Of a stretch of 5,175 bases of DNA, positions 5,103 to 5,175 are shown one piece after another (within the stretch, counting starts at the first letter, position 1; each line of letters starts with the position of its first letter). The notes beneath the pieces were generated by a model that saw only the letters and a list, made by a program, of their open reading frames with translations, did no database searches and was not told where the DNA came from. The stretch spans positions 1 through 5,175 of the forward strand of contig JAWWBL010000114.1 in assembly GCA_033720975.1 (NCBI GenBank), given 5' to 3'. The translations under genes and the position numbers were made by a program. The DNA is from JAWWBL01 sp033720975. GTDB lineage: Bacteria; Actinomycetota; Acidimicrobiia; Spongiisociales; ZC4RG35.

Positions 5103-5175
5103 GCCATCTCCTCACTGAACACCGCCGGAACGGCGATCTCGAACTCGGTTCCCTGCGGCGACGTGGTGACCCCAA
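5090..5175 (-). CDS. C-terminal end of an unidentified protein, possibly a sensor histidine kinase
   Basis: One minus-strand frame entering from the right edge gives 27 codons ending in TGA (plus 5092-5090). It starts Gly-Val-Thr-Thr-Ser and contains 'SPQGTEFEIAVP', followed by a short tail ending Met-Ala-Trp-Ala-Gly. That wording resembles the last two strands of a HATPase_c domain ('S..G.GT.F.I.LP'), which ends most sensor histidine kinases. This is pattern likeness over a short stretch, not a firm assignment. The frame is supported by G or C at 21 of 27 third positions; the competing open frame that continues through this region is Arg/Ser/Pro-rich and runs over the cupredoxin gene. It overlaps the cupredoxin start by 13 nt, and the cupredoxin's GAGGAG lies within its Glu-Glu codons, so the two are very likely one operon. 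Confidence 0.55.
   Translation of the reverse strand, partial: GVTTSPQGTEFEIAVPAVFSEEMAWAG
5108..5113 (-). promoter_or_regulatory. Shine-Dalgarno GAGGAG for the cupredoxin gene
   Basis: On the minus strand GAGGAG is 5 nt before ATG 5102. It lies inside the last codons of the upstream gene and decides this start over Met4. Confidence 0.6.

Noticed and set aside
4861..5175. Minus-strand open frame entering from the right edge (about 104 codons)
   Set aside because: Its Arg/Ser-rich product overlaps the cupredoxin gene out of frame. Another frame in the same stretch has better codon bias and a plausible protein end.

Overview
The window is GC-rich DNA with strong G/C preference at third codon positions, TTG and GTG starts alongside ATG, tight gene packing, and at least two genes that look leaderless (a TANNNT -10 box 8 nt ahead of the ATG). 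This fits a high-GC Actinomycetota genome. An Acidimicrobiia-like lineage is my guess; no marker gene here settles it.

Left part (1-1683). A lipoprotein gene, cut by the left edge, runs leftward from 138. A 109-bp divergent intergenic region separates it from a rightward gene for an extended short-chain dehydrogenase/reductase (SDR) of the 3-beta-hydroxysteroid dehydrogenase/epimerase type (248-1225, TTG start with a strong GGAGG). A RpiB/LacAB-type sugar-phosphate isomerase follows 35 nt later (1261-1683). These two genes probably share a transcript.

Centre (1684-3735). A CPA1-type Na+/H+ antiporter carries a C-terminal cytosolic extension of about 260 residues that I do not recognise. Its most likely start is ATG 1747, read from its own leaderless promoter. 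Its TAA overlaps the stop codon of the convergent gene on the other strand, leaving no intergenic space.

Right part (3732-5175), all leftward: (i) the last 27 codons of a protein whose end resembles the tail of a histidine-kinase ATPase domain; (ii) a small cupredoxin-like lipoprotein, with its start inside the previous gene; (iii) a polytopic ceramidase-like (CREST superfamily) membrane hydrolase whose Ser/His/Asp/His/His positions match the spacing of human ACER3 at the active site. A well-formed promoter for the hydrolase overlaps the end of the cupredoxin gene, so it can be transcribed with the operon or alone.

No mobile element, CRISPR array, tRNA or rRNA was found. The items most worth a second look are the ceramidase-like hydrolase paired with a cupredoxin, the cupredoxin's long copper-ligand loop, the isomerase with two Trp replacements in its active-site motifs, and the antiporter's unassigned tail.
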